Below, one piece after another: positions 7,771 to 16,176 of a stretch of DNA of 64,000 bases (position 1 is the first letter of the stretch; every line of letters begins with the position of its first letter). This DNA is from JBDOQU01 sp039839375 (GTDB lineage Bacteria > Pseudomonadota > Alphaproteobacteria > DSM-16000 > Inquilinaceae). The DNA is taken from NCBI RefSeq assembly GCF_039839375.1, contig NZ_JBDOQU010000003.1, positions 62,001 to 126,000 on the forward strand, written 5' to 3'. Position numbers and translations under genes: made by a program. Under the pieces are notes generated by a model. It made no database searches. It was not told the DNA's origin and saw only the letters and a program-made list of their open reading frames with translations.

Positions 7771-8274
7771 ATGCTTGAAACCACGAGCCGCCTCCTCGAT
7801 CTCTGGCGGGCCAGATGCAACGGCCGGGACATTCCCGATCGCGCCAATCTCCATGCCGAGGATTTCGCGCCCTGGATGGGCCGCCTAGTCATCTGCGATG
7901 TCGAACGCGACCCACGGCGTTTCCGGTTGCGGCTGATCGGCACCGCGGTCCGGGAACTCGACGGGCGCGACTATACCGGCTGGTATTTGGACGAGGCGCT
8001 GGAGGAGCCGCTGCGCCGGCATGTGCTGGAACAGTGGGCGCTGTGCGCCGACCGGCGGCGTCCGGTGCTGATAAACAGCGCCTCCTCTCCCCATCCGGCG
8101 AAACAGATCGAGATGGAGAAGCTGATGGTGCCTTTCTCGACCGGCGCCGACGCGGTCGGCCAGATCCTCACCTATTTCCACATCCGCCGCGCCAACAACC
8201 GCTCCGCCACCCGCTGGCCGACCCTCCAAGAGATGGAGGTTCCAGGCTTCTCTTCGGTCAGGGCGATCGAGTGA
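7771..8274 (+). CDS. PAS domain protein (PAS_5-like, single domain)
   Basis: A 167-residue cytoplasmic protein made almost entirely of one PAS-like domain of the alphaproteobacterial PAS_5 type: LLDLWRARCNGRDIPDRANL, then WMGRLVICDVERDPRRFRLRLIGTAVRELDGRDYTGWYLDE, and a C-terminal VPFSTGADAVGQILTYFHI strand. No output domain is present, so it probably signals through a partner. The ATG at 7771 is chosen; an in-frame ATG at 7723 would add 16 residues from the repeat-bearing intergenic region. It is divergent from the Tat-exported binding protein. Confidence 0.75.
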   Translation: MLETTSRLLDLWRARCNGRDIPDRANLHAEDFAPWMGRLVICDVERDPRRFRLRLIGTAVRELDGRDYTGWYLDEALEEPLRRHVLEQWALCADRRRPVLINSASSPHPAKQIEMEKLMVPFSTGADAVGQILTYFHIRRANNRSATRWPTLQEMEVPGFSSVRAIE

Positions 8275-8289
8275 CCGGTGGGGAGATGG

Positions 8290-9105
8290 TCACGGAGCCG
8301 TCAATCCCAGCCTCTCCCTGATCTCCGCGATGGCGGCGACGCGTTCGCGATTGTTGGCGGCGATGCTACCGTCGGCGTGACGCAGGCTGTTTTCGAAGCC
8401 GACGCGGGCGTGGCCGCCCAGCGCCATCGCGGCGGCCAGCGCCGCCGTCTCGCCCCGGCCGAAGGCGCAGACGCTCCAGCTTGCGTCGAGGCCGGTCGCG
8501 GCGAGGGTCGAGAGGAACCCGGTCAAGGCCCCCGGGTCGGACTCCTGGTTCGCGACGTAGCGGCCGAGCACGAACAGCAGGTCCGCCCGGCTGGACGGCA
8601 GAACGCCCGCCGTCATCAGCCGCGCCGCCCGCTCGATCTCGTCGGGCGCGTAGAGGATGTGTTGGACGGCGATCTCCTCCTTCGCCGCCCAGTGGTAGAG
8701 GTCGCGCGCGAGGGTCAGGGACGGCCCCTCATCCTCCGGACACAGCTCCTTCAGCGCGATGCTGACGGCGCGCGGCCGCACGGCGCGGACGATCGCCGCC
8801 TGCTCCTCCGGCCGGTAGCGCCCCACCGCCTCGGTCGTGATCTGCACCAGCAGGTCCGGTCCGGCCTCGCGGCGGATCGCCGCTGTCGCTTGTCCGTAGA
8901 GTTCCGCGTCCAGCACATGGGCGCCGTCCCGGTCGCGGACATGGACATGGATCGCGTCGGCGCCTGCCTCCCGGCACTCCGCCGCTGTGCGGGCGACTTC
9001 GGCCACCGTCATCGGCAGGGCGGGATGGTCTTCCTTTGTGCGGCGCGCGCCGTTGGGCGCGACCATGATCGTCCGGCCCGCCGGGCGGGCGTCCGCCTCA
9101 GCCAT
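8290..9105 (-). CDS. Beta-keto acid cleavage enzyme (BKACE/Kce, DUF849)
   Basis: A 271-residue TIM-barrel metalloenzyme of the BKACE family, which condenses a beta-keto acid with acetyl-CoA to give acetoacetate and a new CoA ester. The metal-binding HVHVRD motif is at 53-58 (H53, H55), after MVAPNGARRTKEDHPALP. Its ATG lies inside the end of the aminotransferase gene (8-base overlap), so the two are translationally coupled. Context predicts that the aminotransferase makes the beta-keto acid that this enzyme splits. The substrate specificity is unknown; the founding member acts on 3-keto-5-aminohexanoate of lysine fermentation. Confidence 0.9.
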   Translation of the reverse strand: MAEADARPAGRTIMVAPNGARRTKEDHPALPMTVAEVARTAAECREAGADAIHVHVRDRDGAHVLDAELYGQATAAIRREAGPDLLVQITTEAVGRYRPEEQAAIVRAVRPRAVSIALKELCPEDEGPSLTLARDLYHWAAKEEIAVQHILYAPDEIERAARLMTAGVLPSSRADLLFVLGRYVANQESDPGALTGFLSTLAATGLDASWSVCAFGRGETAALAAAMALGGHARVGFENSLRHADGSIAANNRERVAAIAEIRERLGLTAP

Positions 9106-10444
9106 GGGCGGGGACGGGGAGGGCGGCCGTCAGCGCGGATTCCAGCCGGTCGACGATCATGCCGACATGGCTCTCATCTATGATGAAGGGTGGGGCGATC
9201 AGGATGTGGTCGCCTTGCTCCCCATCGATCGTGCCGCCCATCGGGTAGCACATCAGCCCTTCAACCATCGCCGCCTTCTTGATCTTCGCCGCCAGCTTCA
9301 GGGCGGGATCGAACGGCGTCTTCAGGCCCCGGTCGGCCACCAGCTCCAGCCCCAGGAACAGGCCGCGCCCCCGGATGTCGCCGACATGGGGATGGTTGCC
9401 GAACCGCGCGACCAGCGCGTCCCGCAGCCTATCGCCCATGGCGCGGACGTTCGACAGCAGGTCCCGCTCCTCGATCTCCGTCAGGACCGCGTTACCCGCC
9501 GCGCAGGCGGTGGGGTGGCCGGCATAGGTGTGGCCGTGCTGGAAGAAGCCGGTTCCGCTTTCGATGGCGTCGTAGATCGCGGCCGACACCAGCGTCGCGC
9601 CGATCGGCTGATAGCCGGCGCCCAGCCCCTTGGCGACCGCGATCATATCCGGGCAGATGTCCTCCTGCTCACAGGCGAACAGCGTGCCGGTGCGGCCCAT
9701 CCCGCACATCACCTCGTCCAGGATCAGCAGCACGCCATGACGGTCGCAGATCTCCCGGATGCGGCGGAAATAGCCCTCGACGGCCGGCACCGCCCCCATG
9801 GTCGCGCCGACCACCGGTTCGGCCAGGAAGGCAGCGACCGTCTCCGGCCCCAGCTCCAGGATCTTCGCTTCCAGGCTGTCGGCGGCGCGCTGGCCGTATT
9901 CCTCGTCGCCTTCGCCCGGCTCCTTCCAGCGCCAGGCGTGGCAGGGATCGACATGATGCATCGCCGGCGACAGCAGCGGTTCGAACTGTGCGCGCCGCCA
10001 CTGGTTGCCGCCGGCCGACAGCGCGCCGATCGTGTTGCCGTGATAGCTCTGCCGGCGAGCGATCACATGACGCCGCTTCGGCTGGCCGATCTCCAGGAAA
10101 TACTGGCGGGCCAGCTTGATCGCCGCCTCCATCGCCTCGGACCCGCCGGAGACGAAATAGACACGATCGATCCCCTCCGGCGCGCGGGCGGCCAACCGCG
10201 CGGCCAGCCTCTCCGCCGGCTCGCTGGTGAAGAAGCCGGTATGGGCGTAGGCGAGCGTGTCCAACTGCCGCTTTATCGCCTCGATGACGGCCGAGTCGGA
10301 ATGGCCGAGGCAGGAGACAGCCGCCCCGCCCGACGCGTCCAGATATCGCTTCCCTGAGGCATCGACGATGAACGCCCCGTCACCGGCTGCCGCGACGGGA
10401 AGGTCCGCCTTCGTGTGGCGGGGGAAGACGTGAGCTGAGATCAT
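9098..10444 (-). CDS. Class III PLP-dependent aminotransferase (omega-transaminase type)
   Basis: A 448-residue cytoplasmic aminotransferase of subgroup II/class III. The PLP lysine is K272 (AVAKGLGAGYQPIGA) and the cofactor aspartate D243 (ILDEVMCGMGRTG); the PLP phosphate-binding GGSEAMEAAIK is at 100-110. Class III enzymes act on terminal or beta amino groups, usually with pyruvate. It lies between the TRAP permease gene (16 bases upstream) and the BKACE gene (overlapping), so it probably deaminates the imported compound to the beta-keto acid that BKACE needs. Confidence 0.92.
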   Translation of the reverse strand: MISAHVFPRHTKADLPVAAAGDGAFIVDASGKRYLDASGGAAVSCLGHSDSAVIEAIKRQLDTLAYAHTGFFTSEPAERLAARLAARAPEGIDRVYFVSGGSEAMEAAIKLARQYFLEIGQPKRRHVIARRQSYHGNTIGALSAGGNQWRRAQFEPLLSPAMHHVDPCHAWRWKEPGEGDEEYGQRAADSLEAKILELGPETVAAFLAEPVVGATMGAVPAVEGYFRRIREICDRHGVLLILDEVMCGMGRTGTLFACEQEDICPDMIAVAKGLGAGYQPIGATLVSAAIYDAIESGTGFFQHGHTYAGHPTACAAGNAVLTEIEERDLLSNVRAMGDRLRDALVARFGNHPHVGDIRGRGLFLGLELVADRGLKTPFDPALKLAAKIKKAAMVEGLMCYPMGGTIDGEQGDHILIAPPFIIDESHVGMIVDRLESALTAALPVPAHG

Positions 10445-10460
10445 GATCGGGGGGCGATCC

Positions 10461-13103
10461 TCAGATGCGGGCCGAGGCCGGGACCGGGGCGGCCTCCGGC
10501 GAATGCGCCTTCCGGCGGTACTGCAGCCAGGCGACGAGGCCCAAGAGCAGCAGGGCCGGGATCCAGAACACGCCCGCCGGCATGCGATCGTTGCGGACCT
10601 GGACGGAATCTATCCGGACGGGCCGGTCCTCCAGATAGAAATCGTAGTCCTTGAACTCCTCGAACAGCGGGGAGGTTGGGAACGGCTCCTCCAGCCTCAC
10701 CTGGTCGCCCTCGACCACCGGGATGATTCCCGCCTGCTCCAGCCGCGTCGCGCCGTCCGCGCCGGCTTCGCCCAGCGGGACCAGAACGGTCAGGTCGCGG
10801 GGCCGGCCGGTCATGTAGTCGGGGCCTCTGATGGCGAGGCGCAGGACCCCGTTCGTCGGGATTTCCGCCGCCGCCTCCGTCACTTCCGTCGGCGGCAGCG
10901 TTGCGAATTCCGGTTCGACCTGATTGAGCCAGAAATCCGGCCGGAACAGGGTGAAGGCGATCATGCAGAGGGCGAGGGATTCCCACCACCGGCTGCGCGT
11001 CACGAACCAGCCCTGCATCGCGGCGGCGACCAGAAGCCCGGCCGCCAGCCCCGTCGCGATCGTCAGCACCAAGTCCAGGGGACCCTCAATGCCGATCAGC
11101 AGCAGCTTGGTGTTGAAGATGAACATGAAGGGCAGGACGACAGTTCGCGATTCATAGATGAAAGCCTGGATGCCGGTCTTGATCGGGTCTTCGCGCGCGA
11201 TCGCCGCGCCGGCGAAGGAGGCGAGGCCGACCGGCGGCGTCACATCGGCCATAAGACCGAAATAGAAGACGAACAGGTGGACCGCGATCAGGGGCACCAC
11301 CAGCCCCTCCTGAGCGCCGATCTCCACCACCACGGGGGCCATCAGCGTGGCGACGACGATATAGTTGGCGGTCGTCGGCAGCCCCATGCCGAGGATGAGG
11401 CTGATGATCGCGACCAACGCCAGCATGATCAGCAGGTGCCCGCCGGACATGACCTCGACGAACTGGGTCATGACCTGGCCGATGCCGGTCAGCGTCACGG
11501 TGCCGACGACGATGCCCGCCGTGGCCGTTGCCAGCGCGATGCCGATCATGTTGCGCGCGCCGCCGATGAAGCTCTGGACCATGTCGTCCAGTCCCAGCAT
11601 CGCCGCGCCCGCCAGCTCCCGGCTTCCTCGGAAGAAGGCCATCAGCGGCCGCTGGGTCACGACGATGAAGATCAGCGATATCGTCGCCCAATAGGCCGAC
11701 AGGCCAGGCGACAGGAACTCCACCATCAGGCACCAGACCAGCACATAGATCGGCAGCAGGAAGTGCAGCCCGGTCAGCAGGGTCGGGACCAGTTGGGGAA
11801 GCTCCGTCAGCGGGGCGTTCGGATCGTCCAGTTCAAGGTCCGGCTGGCGCGACGAGAGGAAGACAAGCCCGACATAGACCGCGAGCGTGCCCGCCATGAT
11901 TCCCCAGAAGGCGGTGTCGCCGAAGATCGCCTGGGTGAACTTCACCGCATAGTAGATCGCGCCCAGCGCGATCAGCAGGCTGGCGATGCCGATGCCCATG
12001 CGCATGAGGCGGACCAACCGGGGCCGGTCCGCGCCAGGGCGCGGCATGCCGGTCATGCCCAGCTTCAGCGCCTCCAGATGGACGATGTAGAGCAGGGCGA
12101 TATAGGTGATGATCGCTGGCAGGAAGGCGTGCCGGATCACTTCGGAATAGGGGATGCCGACATACTCCACCATCAGGAAGGCGGCCGCGCCCATCACAGG
12201 CGGCATGATCTGGCCGTTGACCGACGAGGCGACCTCGATCGCCGCGGCCTTCGCGGCGGGATATCCCACGCGCTGCATCAGCGGGATGGTCAGCGACCCG
12301 CCGGTCACCACATTGGCGATCGAGGAGCCGGAGACGAGGCCGTTCAGCCCCGACGCGACGACGGCCGCCTTGGCCGGCCCGCCGCGCAGATGGCCCAGCA
12401 GGGAGAAGGCGACCTTGATGAAGTAGTTGCCGGCGCCGGCCTGGTCCAGCAGCGCGCCGAACAGCACGTAGAGGAAGACGAAATTCGCCGAAACGCCCAG
12501 CGCGATGCCGAACACGCCCTCCGTCGTCAGCCATTGATGGGACATGGCCTTGGCGAAGGACGCGCCCTGCCACTGGATGACGTTCGGCACCCAGGCGGCG
12601 TTGCCGAAGAAGACGTATGAAAGGAAGACCAGAGCCGTGATCGTCAGCGCCGGCCCCAGCGCGCGGCGTGTCGCCTCAAGCAGCAGCACCATGCCGATCC
12701 CGGCGGAGACGAGGTCCATCGTCGTCGGAAGGCCAGGCCGCTGCGCCAGGTCACGGTAGAAGATCGAGATATAGGCCGCCGCCAGCGCGCCGGCGATGGC
12801 GAGCAGCCAGTCTGTCGCCGGCACCCGGTCGCGCGGGCTGCGCTTCAGCGCTGGGAAGACCATGTAGGCCAGGAACATGCCGAAGGCGAGATGGATCGCC
12901 CGCGTATGCGTGTCGTTGAGGACCGGCAGGATGTTGGCGAAGGTGAACTGGAGCGGCGAGGCGATCCAGATCTGGAACACCGACCAAGCGAAGGCGGTGA
13001 CCGCGATCAGCTTCGCGACGAAGGGGCCCGGGTGGCGCGCGCCCGTCTCCGTGGCGGCCAGCGCCTCAAGTTCCGCCGTCCGGTCGTCGTCGGTCCTGGT
13101 CAT
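10461..13103 (-). CDS. TRAP transporter fused permease (DctQ-DctM, TAXI type)
   Basis: Large inner-membrane permease of 880 residues that imports an organic anion with sodium or proton coupling, taking its substrate from a TAXI binding protein. Small-subunit-like helices occupy roughly 20-160 and the DctM-like core roughly 165-640, with conserved SGLVSGSSIANVVTGG-like, SVNGQIMPPVMGAAAFLM and GMGLPTTANYIV segments. A hydrophilic tail follows, ending in one last helix. The ATG at 13103 has GGGAGG 7 bases upstream and is preferred to 13121. It follows the TAXI gene, separated by a strong hairpin. Confidence 0.93.
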   Translation of the reverse strand: MTRTDDDRTAELEALAATETGARHPGPFVAKLIAVTAFAWSVFQIWIASPLQFTFANILPVLNDTHTRAIHLAFGMFLAYMVFPALKRSPRDRVPATDWLLAIAGALAAAYISIFYRDLAQRPGLPTTMDLVSAGIGMVLLLEATRRALGPALTITALVFLSYVFFGNAAWVPNVIQWQGASFAKAMSHQWLTTEGVFGIALGVSANFVFLYVLFGALLDQAGAGNYFIKVAFSLLGHLRGGPAKAAVVASGLNGLVSGSSIANVVTGGSLTIPLMQRVGYPAAKAAAIEVASSVNGQIMPPVMGAAAFLMVEYVGIPYSEVIRHAFLPAIITYIALLYIVHLEALKLGMTGMPRPGADRPRLVRLMRMGIGIASLLIALGAIYYAVKFTQAIFGDTAFWGIMAGTLAVYVGLVFLSSRQPDLELDDPNAPLTELPQLVPTLLTGLHFLLPIYVLVWCLMVEFLSPGLSAYWATISLIFIVVTQRPLMAFFRGSRELAGAAMLGLDDMVQSFIGGARNMIGIALATATAGIVVGTVTLTGIGQVMTQFVEVMSGGHLLIMLALVAIISLILGMGLPTTANYIVVATLMAPVVVEIGAQEGLVVPLIAVHLFVFYFGLMADVTPPVGLASFAGAAIAREDPIKTGIQAFIYESRTVVLPFMFIFNTKLLLIGIEGPLDLVLTIATGLAAGLLVAAAMQGWFVTRSRWWESLALCMIAFTLFRPDFWLNQVEPEFATLPPTEVTEAAAEIPTNGVLRLAIRGPDYMTGRPRDLTVLVPLGEAGADGATRLEQAGIIPVVEGDQVRLEEPFPTSPLFEEFKDYDFYLEDRPVRIDSVQVRNDRMPAGVFWIPALLLLGLVAWLQYRRKAHSPEAAPVPASARI

Positions 13104-13168
13104 CGCGATGCCTCCCGCCATGCCGCTTTTCGCGGGCCCTGCAGCAATTTCTTCTTTTTTGGTAAGGC

Positions 13169-13194
13169 GCGGAAGGGGCCGAAGCCCCTTCCGC
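13169..13194 (-). terminator. 11-bp perfect hairpin with UUCG tetraloop between TAXI and permease genes
   Basis: Arms at 13169-13179 and 13184-13194 are perfect complements around a 4-base loop. On the minus-strand transcript the loop is UUCG closed by C-G, an exceptionally stable tetraloop. No U-run follows in that direction, so it is more likely a 3' mRNA stabiliser or partial attenuator that keeps the binding protein in excess over the permease than a full terminator. Confidence 0.6.
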
Positions 13195-13202
13195 CGGCCG
13201 GA

Positions 13203-14168
13203 TTACATCCAGCCCTGCTCTTCATAATACTTGACCGCGCCCGGATGCAGCGGGGCGGACAGGCCGCTGGAGATCATCTCCTCCGGTGTCAGCTCGGCCA
13301 GCGCCGGGTGCAGCGACTTGAACTCCTCGAAATTGTCGAAGACCGCCTTCACCAGCGCGTAGACCACCTCGTCGGACGTGTTCGTGGAGGTGACCATGGT
13401 GGCGCCGACGCCGAAGGTGTGGGTGTCCTCCGGGTTGCCGTTATACATCCCGCCGGGGATCACGGCCTTGCGGTAGTACGGAAACTCCGAGACAAGCTCG
13501 TCGACCGCCGGTCCGGCGATGTCCACCAGGACGGATTCACAGGTGGTCGTCGCCTCCTGGATCGAGCCCGACGGATGGCCGACGGTGTAGACGAAGGCGT
13601 CGATATTGTTGTCGCAGAGCGCCGCGCTCTGCTCCGCCGGCTTCAGTTCGGACGCCAGGGAGAAATTCTCCGTCGTCCAGCCCATCGCCTCCAGGAGGAC
13701 TTCCATGGTGGCCCGCTGGCCGGAGCCGGGATTGCCGATATTGACGCGCATCCCTTCCAGGTCGCGAAGGTTTTCGGCCCCGGTTTCGGCCCGGGCGACC
13801 ACGGTCATCGGTTCCGGATGCAGGGAGAAGACGGCCCGCAGATCCTCAAACGGACCAAGATCGGCGAAGTTGTCCTCGCCATGAAAGGCCTTGTACTGGA
13901 TGTCCGACTGGACGACGCCGAAATCCAGCTCGTCGGCGCGGATCGTGTTGACGTTGTAGACCGAGCCGCCGGTCGATTCGACCGAACAGCGGATGCCGTG
14001 CTCGCTCCGGTCCTTGTTGACCAGCCGGCAGATCGCGCCGCCCGTCGGGTAGTAGACGCCGGTGACGCCGCCGGTACCGATGGTGATGAACTGCTGGTCC
14101 TGTGCCTGCGCGCCGCCGGCGGCCGCGACGGTCGCGGTCAGCGCCAGCGCCAAAAGCCTGTGCTTCAT
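13203..14168 (-). CDS. TAXI family TRAP transporter solute-binding protein
   Basis: Periplasmic receptor of the TRAP system, 321 residues, with a classical Sec signal peptide (1-22, cleavage after AQA). The mature start ITIGTGGVTGVYYPTGGAICRLVNK is the defining TAXI motif, and the later GNPGSGQRATMEVLLEAMGW block is also typical. TAXI ligands are mostly unknown; glutamate or dicarboxylates are reported for a few. It is the first gene of the TAXI-permease-aminotransferase-BKACE operon, divergent from an RpiR regulator. Confidence 0.93.
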   Translation of the reverse strand: MKHRLLALALTATVAAAGGAQAQDQQFITIGTGGVTGVYYPTGGAICRLVNKDRSEHGIRCSVESTGGSVYNVNTIRADELDFGVVQSDIQYKAFHGEDNFADLGPFEDLRAVFSLHPEPMTVVARAETGAENLRDLEGMRVNIGNPGSGQRATMEVLLEAMGWTTENFSLASELKPAEQSAALCDNNIDAFVYTVGHPSGSIQEATTTCESVLVDIAGPAVDELVSEFPYYRKAVIPGGMYNGNPEDTHTFGVGATMVTSTNTSDEVVYALVKAVFDNFEEFKSLHPALAELTPEEMISSGLSAPLHPGAVKYYEEQGWM

Positions 14169-14388
14169 GACTAAAGCCTCCCTCTCGATTTGTTTGTTCG
14201 CTCCTCATCGAGGAGACGCGTCGAAGCCGGCGATTGCAAAACAAATGTTGCCTCTATGTCAATATAGAATACATTCGTTTCCATAATGTGCCGGACAATC
14301 CGGGCTTTGGACGCGCTGAACGCGTCGACGAAGACGGGAATCCGCAGCCGGCAATCAACGAACGTATGCAAGGATTGGGGAAGGATCG

Positions 14389-15300
14389 ATGCCTGAGGAT
14401 CGTCAACCCTCTCCACCCCGCGCCGAAGGTCCCGACGCGTTGCGGCAGGCGCTTTTGGCGCGCTATGAGGATCTGAGCCCCCAGGCCCAGAAGCTGGCAG
14501 GATTCGTGCTGGAGAATCCGGACGAGGTGGCCTTCCTCTCCGTCCGCCGCCTCGCCCATGTCGCGGGGGTGAACCCGTCGGCGGTGATCCGTCTGGCGCA
14601 GGCAGCCGGCTTCGACAGTTTCGAGGCGTTCCGCGAGGTATTCCGCGCGGCGCTCCAGGCGCGGAAGGTCCATTACGGAACGCGGGCGGCCGCCCTCCAG
14701 CGGGAGGCGCGACAGGGCTCCCAGGGCGGGGAGCAGGGGACCTTCCAGACGGTCGCACGATCGGCCATCGCCAATATCGAGGCGTTCTTTCAGCCCGAAA
14801 TGGCGGTGTCGCTGGAACGCATCGCCAAGGGGATCGTCACCGCTCCGGCCGTGCATGTGGTGGGAGTGCGGTCGTCACGCTCGCTGGCGGTCTACTTCGC
14901 CTATGTCGGCCGCATCGCGTTCCCACACATCCGCCTCGTCCCGACGGCGGAGAGCATGCTGATCGACGAACTGGCGCTCGGCGCGCCCGGCGACATGCTC
15001 ATGGTCTTCACCTTCGAACCCTATTCGGCGGAGATGGTCCGCGCCGCCCGGCTCGCCCAGGGCGCCGGCATGCGGATCGTCGCCGTCACCGACCGCCCGA
15101 CATCGCCCATCGCGCGGGACGCCTGGGGGGTGCTGTCGATCCCCATGGAAAGCCCGCACTACCTGCCGTCGCTGGTCGCCTGCCAGGCTGTGTGCGAGGC
15201 GCTGCTCGCCACCATGGTCAGCCTCTCCGGCCGCCCGGCGATAGACAACGTGACCAGCTTCGAGGACCGGGTGCGACGGGTAGGAGGGTATGTGGAGTAG
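14389..15300 (+). CDS. MurR/RpiR-family transcriptional regulator with SIS domain
   Basis: A 303-residue regulator. The N-terminal HTH_6 domain (about 15-90) contains FLSVRRLAHVAGVNPSAVIRLAQAAGFDSFEAFREVF, and the C-terminal SIS fold (about 130-275) contains VVGVRSSRSLAVYFAYV and DMLMVFTFEPYSAEMVRAARLAQ, which normally binds a phosphosugar or related ligand. It is divergent from the TAXI gene with 220 bases between them; an AT-rich segment there holds an imperfect palindrome GAAT-AC-ATTC (14267-14276) that could be its operator. It probably controls the catabolic operon to its left. Confidence 0.9.
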   Translation: MPEDRQPSPPRAEGPDALRQALLARYEDLSPQAQKLAGFVLENPDEVAFLSVRRLAHVAGVNPSAVIRLAQAAGFDSFEAFREVFRAALQARKVHYGTRAAALQREARQGSQGGEQGTFQTVARSAIANIEAFFQPEMAVSLERIAKGIVTAPAVHVVGVRSSRSLAVYFAYVGRIAFPHIRLVPTAESMLIDELALGAPGDMLMVFTFEPYSAEMVRAARLAQGAGMRIVAVTDRPTSPIARDAWGVLSIPMESPHYLPSLVACQAVCEALLATMVSLSGRPAIDNVTSFEDRVRRVGGYVE

Positions 15301-15328
15301 GCGGGGTTTCGCCGCCCTTCTCCCTCAT

Positions 15329-15358
15329 GGTGAGCCTGTCGAACCATGTGTGCCCCGC
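15329..15358. repeat. Intergenic repeat A, copy 1
   Basis: A 30-base element beginning GGTGAGCCTGTCGAACCATG that recurs at 15505-15534 with one mismatch. It lies in the 259-base gap between the RpiR and CBS genes, which holds no gene. It resembles dispersed intergenic repeats seen in many alphaproteobacterial genomes. Confidence 0.7.
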
Positions 15359-15379
15359 TCCTTCAGCCAGAACCGTCAT

Positions 15380-15396
15380 GCTGAACTTGATTCAGC
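15380..15396. repeat. Intergenic palindrome GCTGAA-cttga-TTCAGC
   Basis: Perfect 6-base arms around a 5-base loop. The loop CTTGA is the complement of the TCAAG loop of the CCGGA palindromes nearby, and the flanks (GTCATG before, ATCCATGG after) also correspond. It therefore looks like a diverged member of the same dispersed repeat family. Confidence 0.55.
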
Positions 15397-15467
15397 ATCC
15401 ATGGGACTTCGAGGCTGGCAGGGGTGCGTCCGTTCTTCTCCGCCGGTGAAGCGGCGGCGATCCATGG

Positions 15468-15488
15468 ATTCCGGATCAAGTCCGGAAT
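15468..15488. repeat. Dispersed palindromic repeat ATTCCGGA-TCAAG-TCCGGAAT
   Basis: Perfect 8-base arms around TCAAG. Near-identical elements lie 46 kb away at 61543-61563 (opposite orientation) and 61635-61655. This is a short intergenic repeat family rather than a gene-specific site. Confidence 0.75.
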
Positions 15489-15504
15489 GACCAAAAAGGG
15501 GAAG

Positions 15505-15534
15505 GGTGAGCCTGTCGAACCATGTATGCCCCGC
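15505..15534. repeat. Intergenic repeat A, copy 2
   Basis: Second copy of the 30-base element at 15329-15358, same orientation, 29 of 30 identical (GTGTG versus GTATG). The stretch between the two copies carries the palindromes at 15380 and 15468. Confidence 0.7.
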
Positions 15535-15559
15535 ATTCTCCGGCGGGCTCAGGAGGGCA

Positions 15560-15991
15560 TCAATAGCCCGAGATATACTCCCGCAGCGACTGGGCCTCGT
15601 GCTCGACCTCCTCAAGGCGGCTCTTGACCACGTCGCCGATGGAGATGATGCCGGCCAGCGCGCCGTCCTCGACCACGGGGACGTGGCGGATGCGGCGGGC
15701 GGTCATGGTGGCCATGACGCTTTCGATGCGGTCGCGGCGGCCGCAGGTGACGACAGTCCTCGTCATCATCGTCTCAACCGGCGCGTCCAGCGCGGCGTCG
15801 CCGCTTTCGGCGATCACCCGGACGACATCGCGTTCGGAGAGGATGCCGTCGACCTTCCGGCCGTCGCGGCTTATGACGATCGCGCCGATGCGCCTGGCGG
15901 CCAGCGTCCTCGCTATCGACCGGATGCTTTCGTCCGGCCGGGCGGTAGTCACCTCCGTGCCCTTGATCCGCAGGATGCTCTCGACAGTCAT
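15560..15991 (-). CDS. Two-CBS-domain protein
   Basis: A 143-residue cytoplasmic protein made of a tandem CBS pair (about 5-62 and 70-130): SIRSIARTLAARRIGAIVIS with DGILSERDVVRVIAE, and RIESVMATMTARRIRHVPVVE with LAGIISIGDVVKSRLEE. Such stand-alone pairs bind adenine nucleotides and regulate other proteins; the partner is unknown. The ATG at 15991 has a strong GGAGGAGG ribosome site. The frame is open much further upstream but only as antisense-like sequence. The C-terminus ends in a short helix, REYISGY, typical of these alphaproteobacterial proteins. Confidence 0.9.
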   Translation of the reverse strand: MTVESILRIKGTEVTTARPDESIRSIARTLAARRIGAIVISRDGRKVDGILSERDVVRVIAESGDAALDAPVETMMTRTVVTCGRRDRIESVMATMTARRIRHVPVVEDGALAGIISIGDVVKSRLEEVEHEAQSLREYISGY

Positions 15992-16176
15992 CGGCGCTCC
16001 TCCTCCTGACAGGCGGGGCCGTCGCCGGCGTCGATCGGTGGAAGCACGGGCGACGGACGGCCTTGTTCTTCCCTTGTTCGTAGGTGAAACGCCCGGACCC
16101 GGCCGAACGCTCCCCTTTATGGAAAGATGGTAATACGCCGCCGCCCTTAGCGTCGATGGTGAAATCGGGGGCGAAA

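Noticed and set aside
10443..12620. 725-residue open frame on the plus strand
   Set aside because: Antisense to the TRAP permease gene, with the H/D/R/Q-rich composition of a shadow frame.
15301..15559. CRISPR array or small coding gene in the repeat-rich gap
   Set aside because: Only two direct copies with unequal content between them and palindromes of a dispersed family; no regular spacers and no ribosome-site-linked frame.
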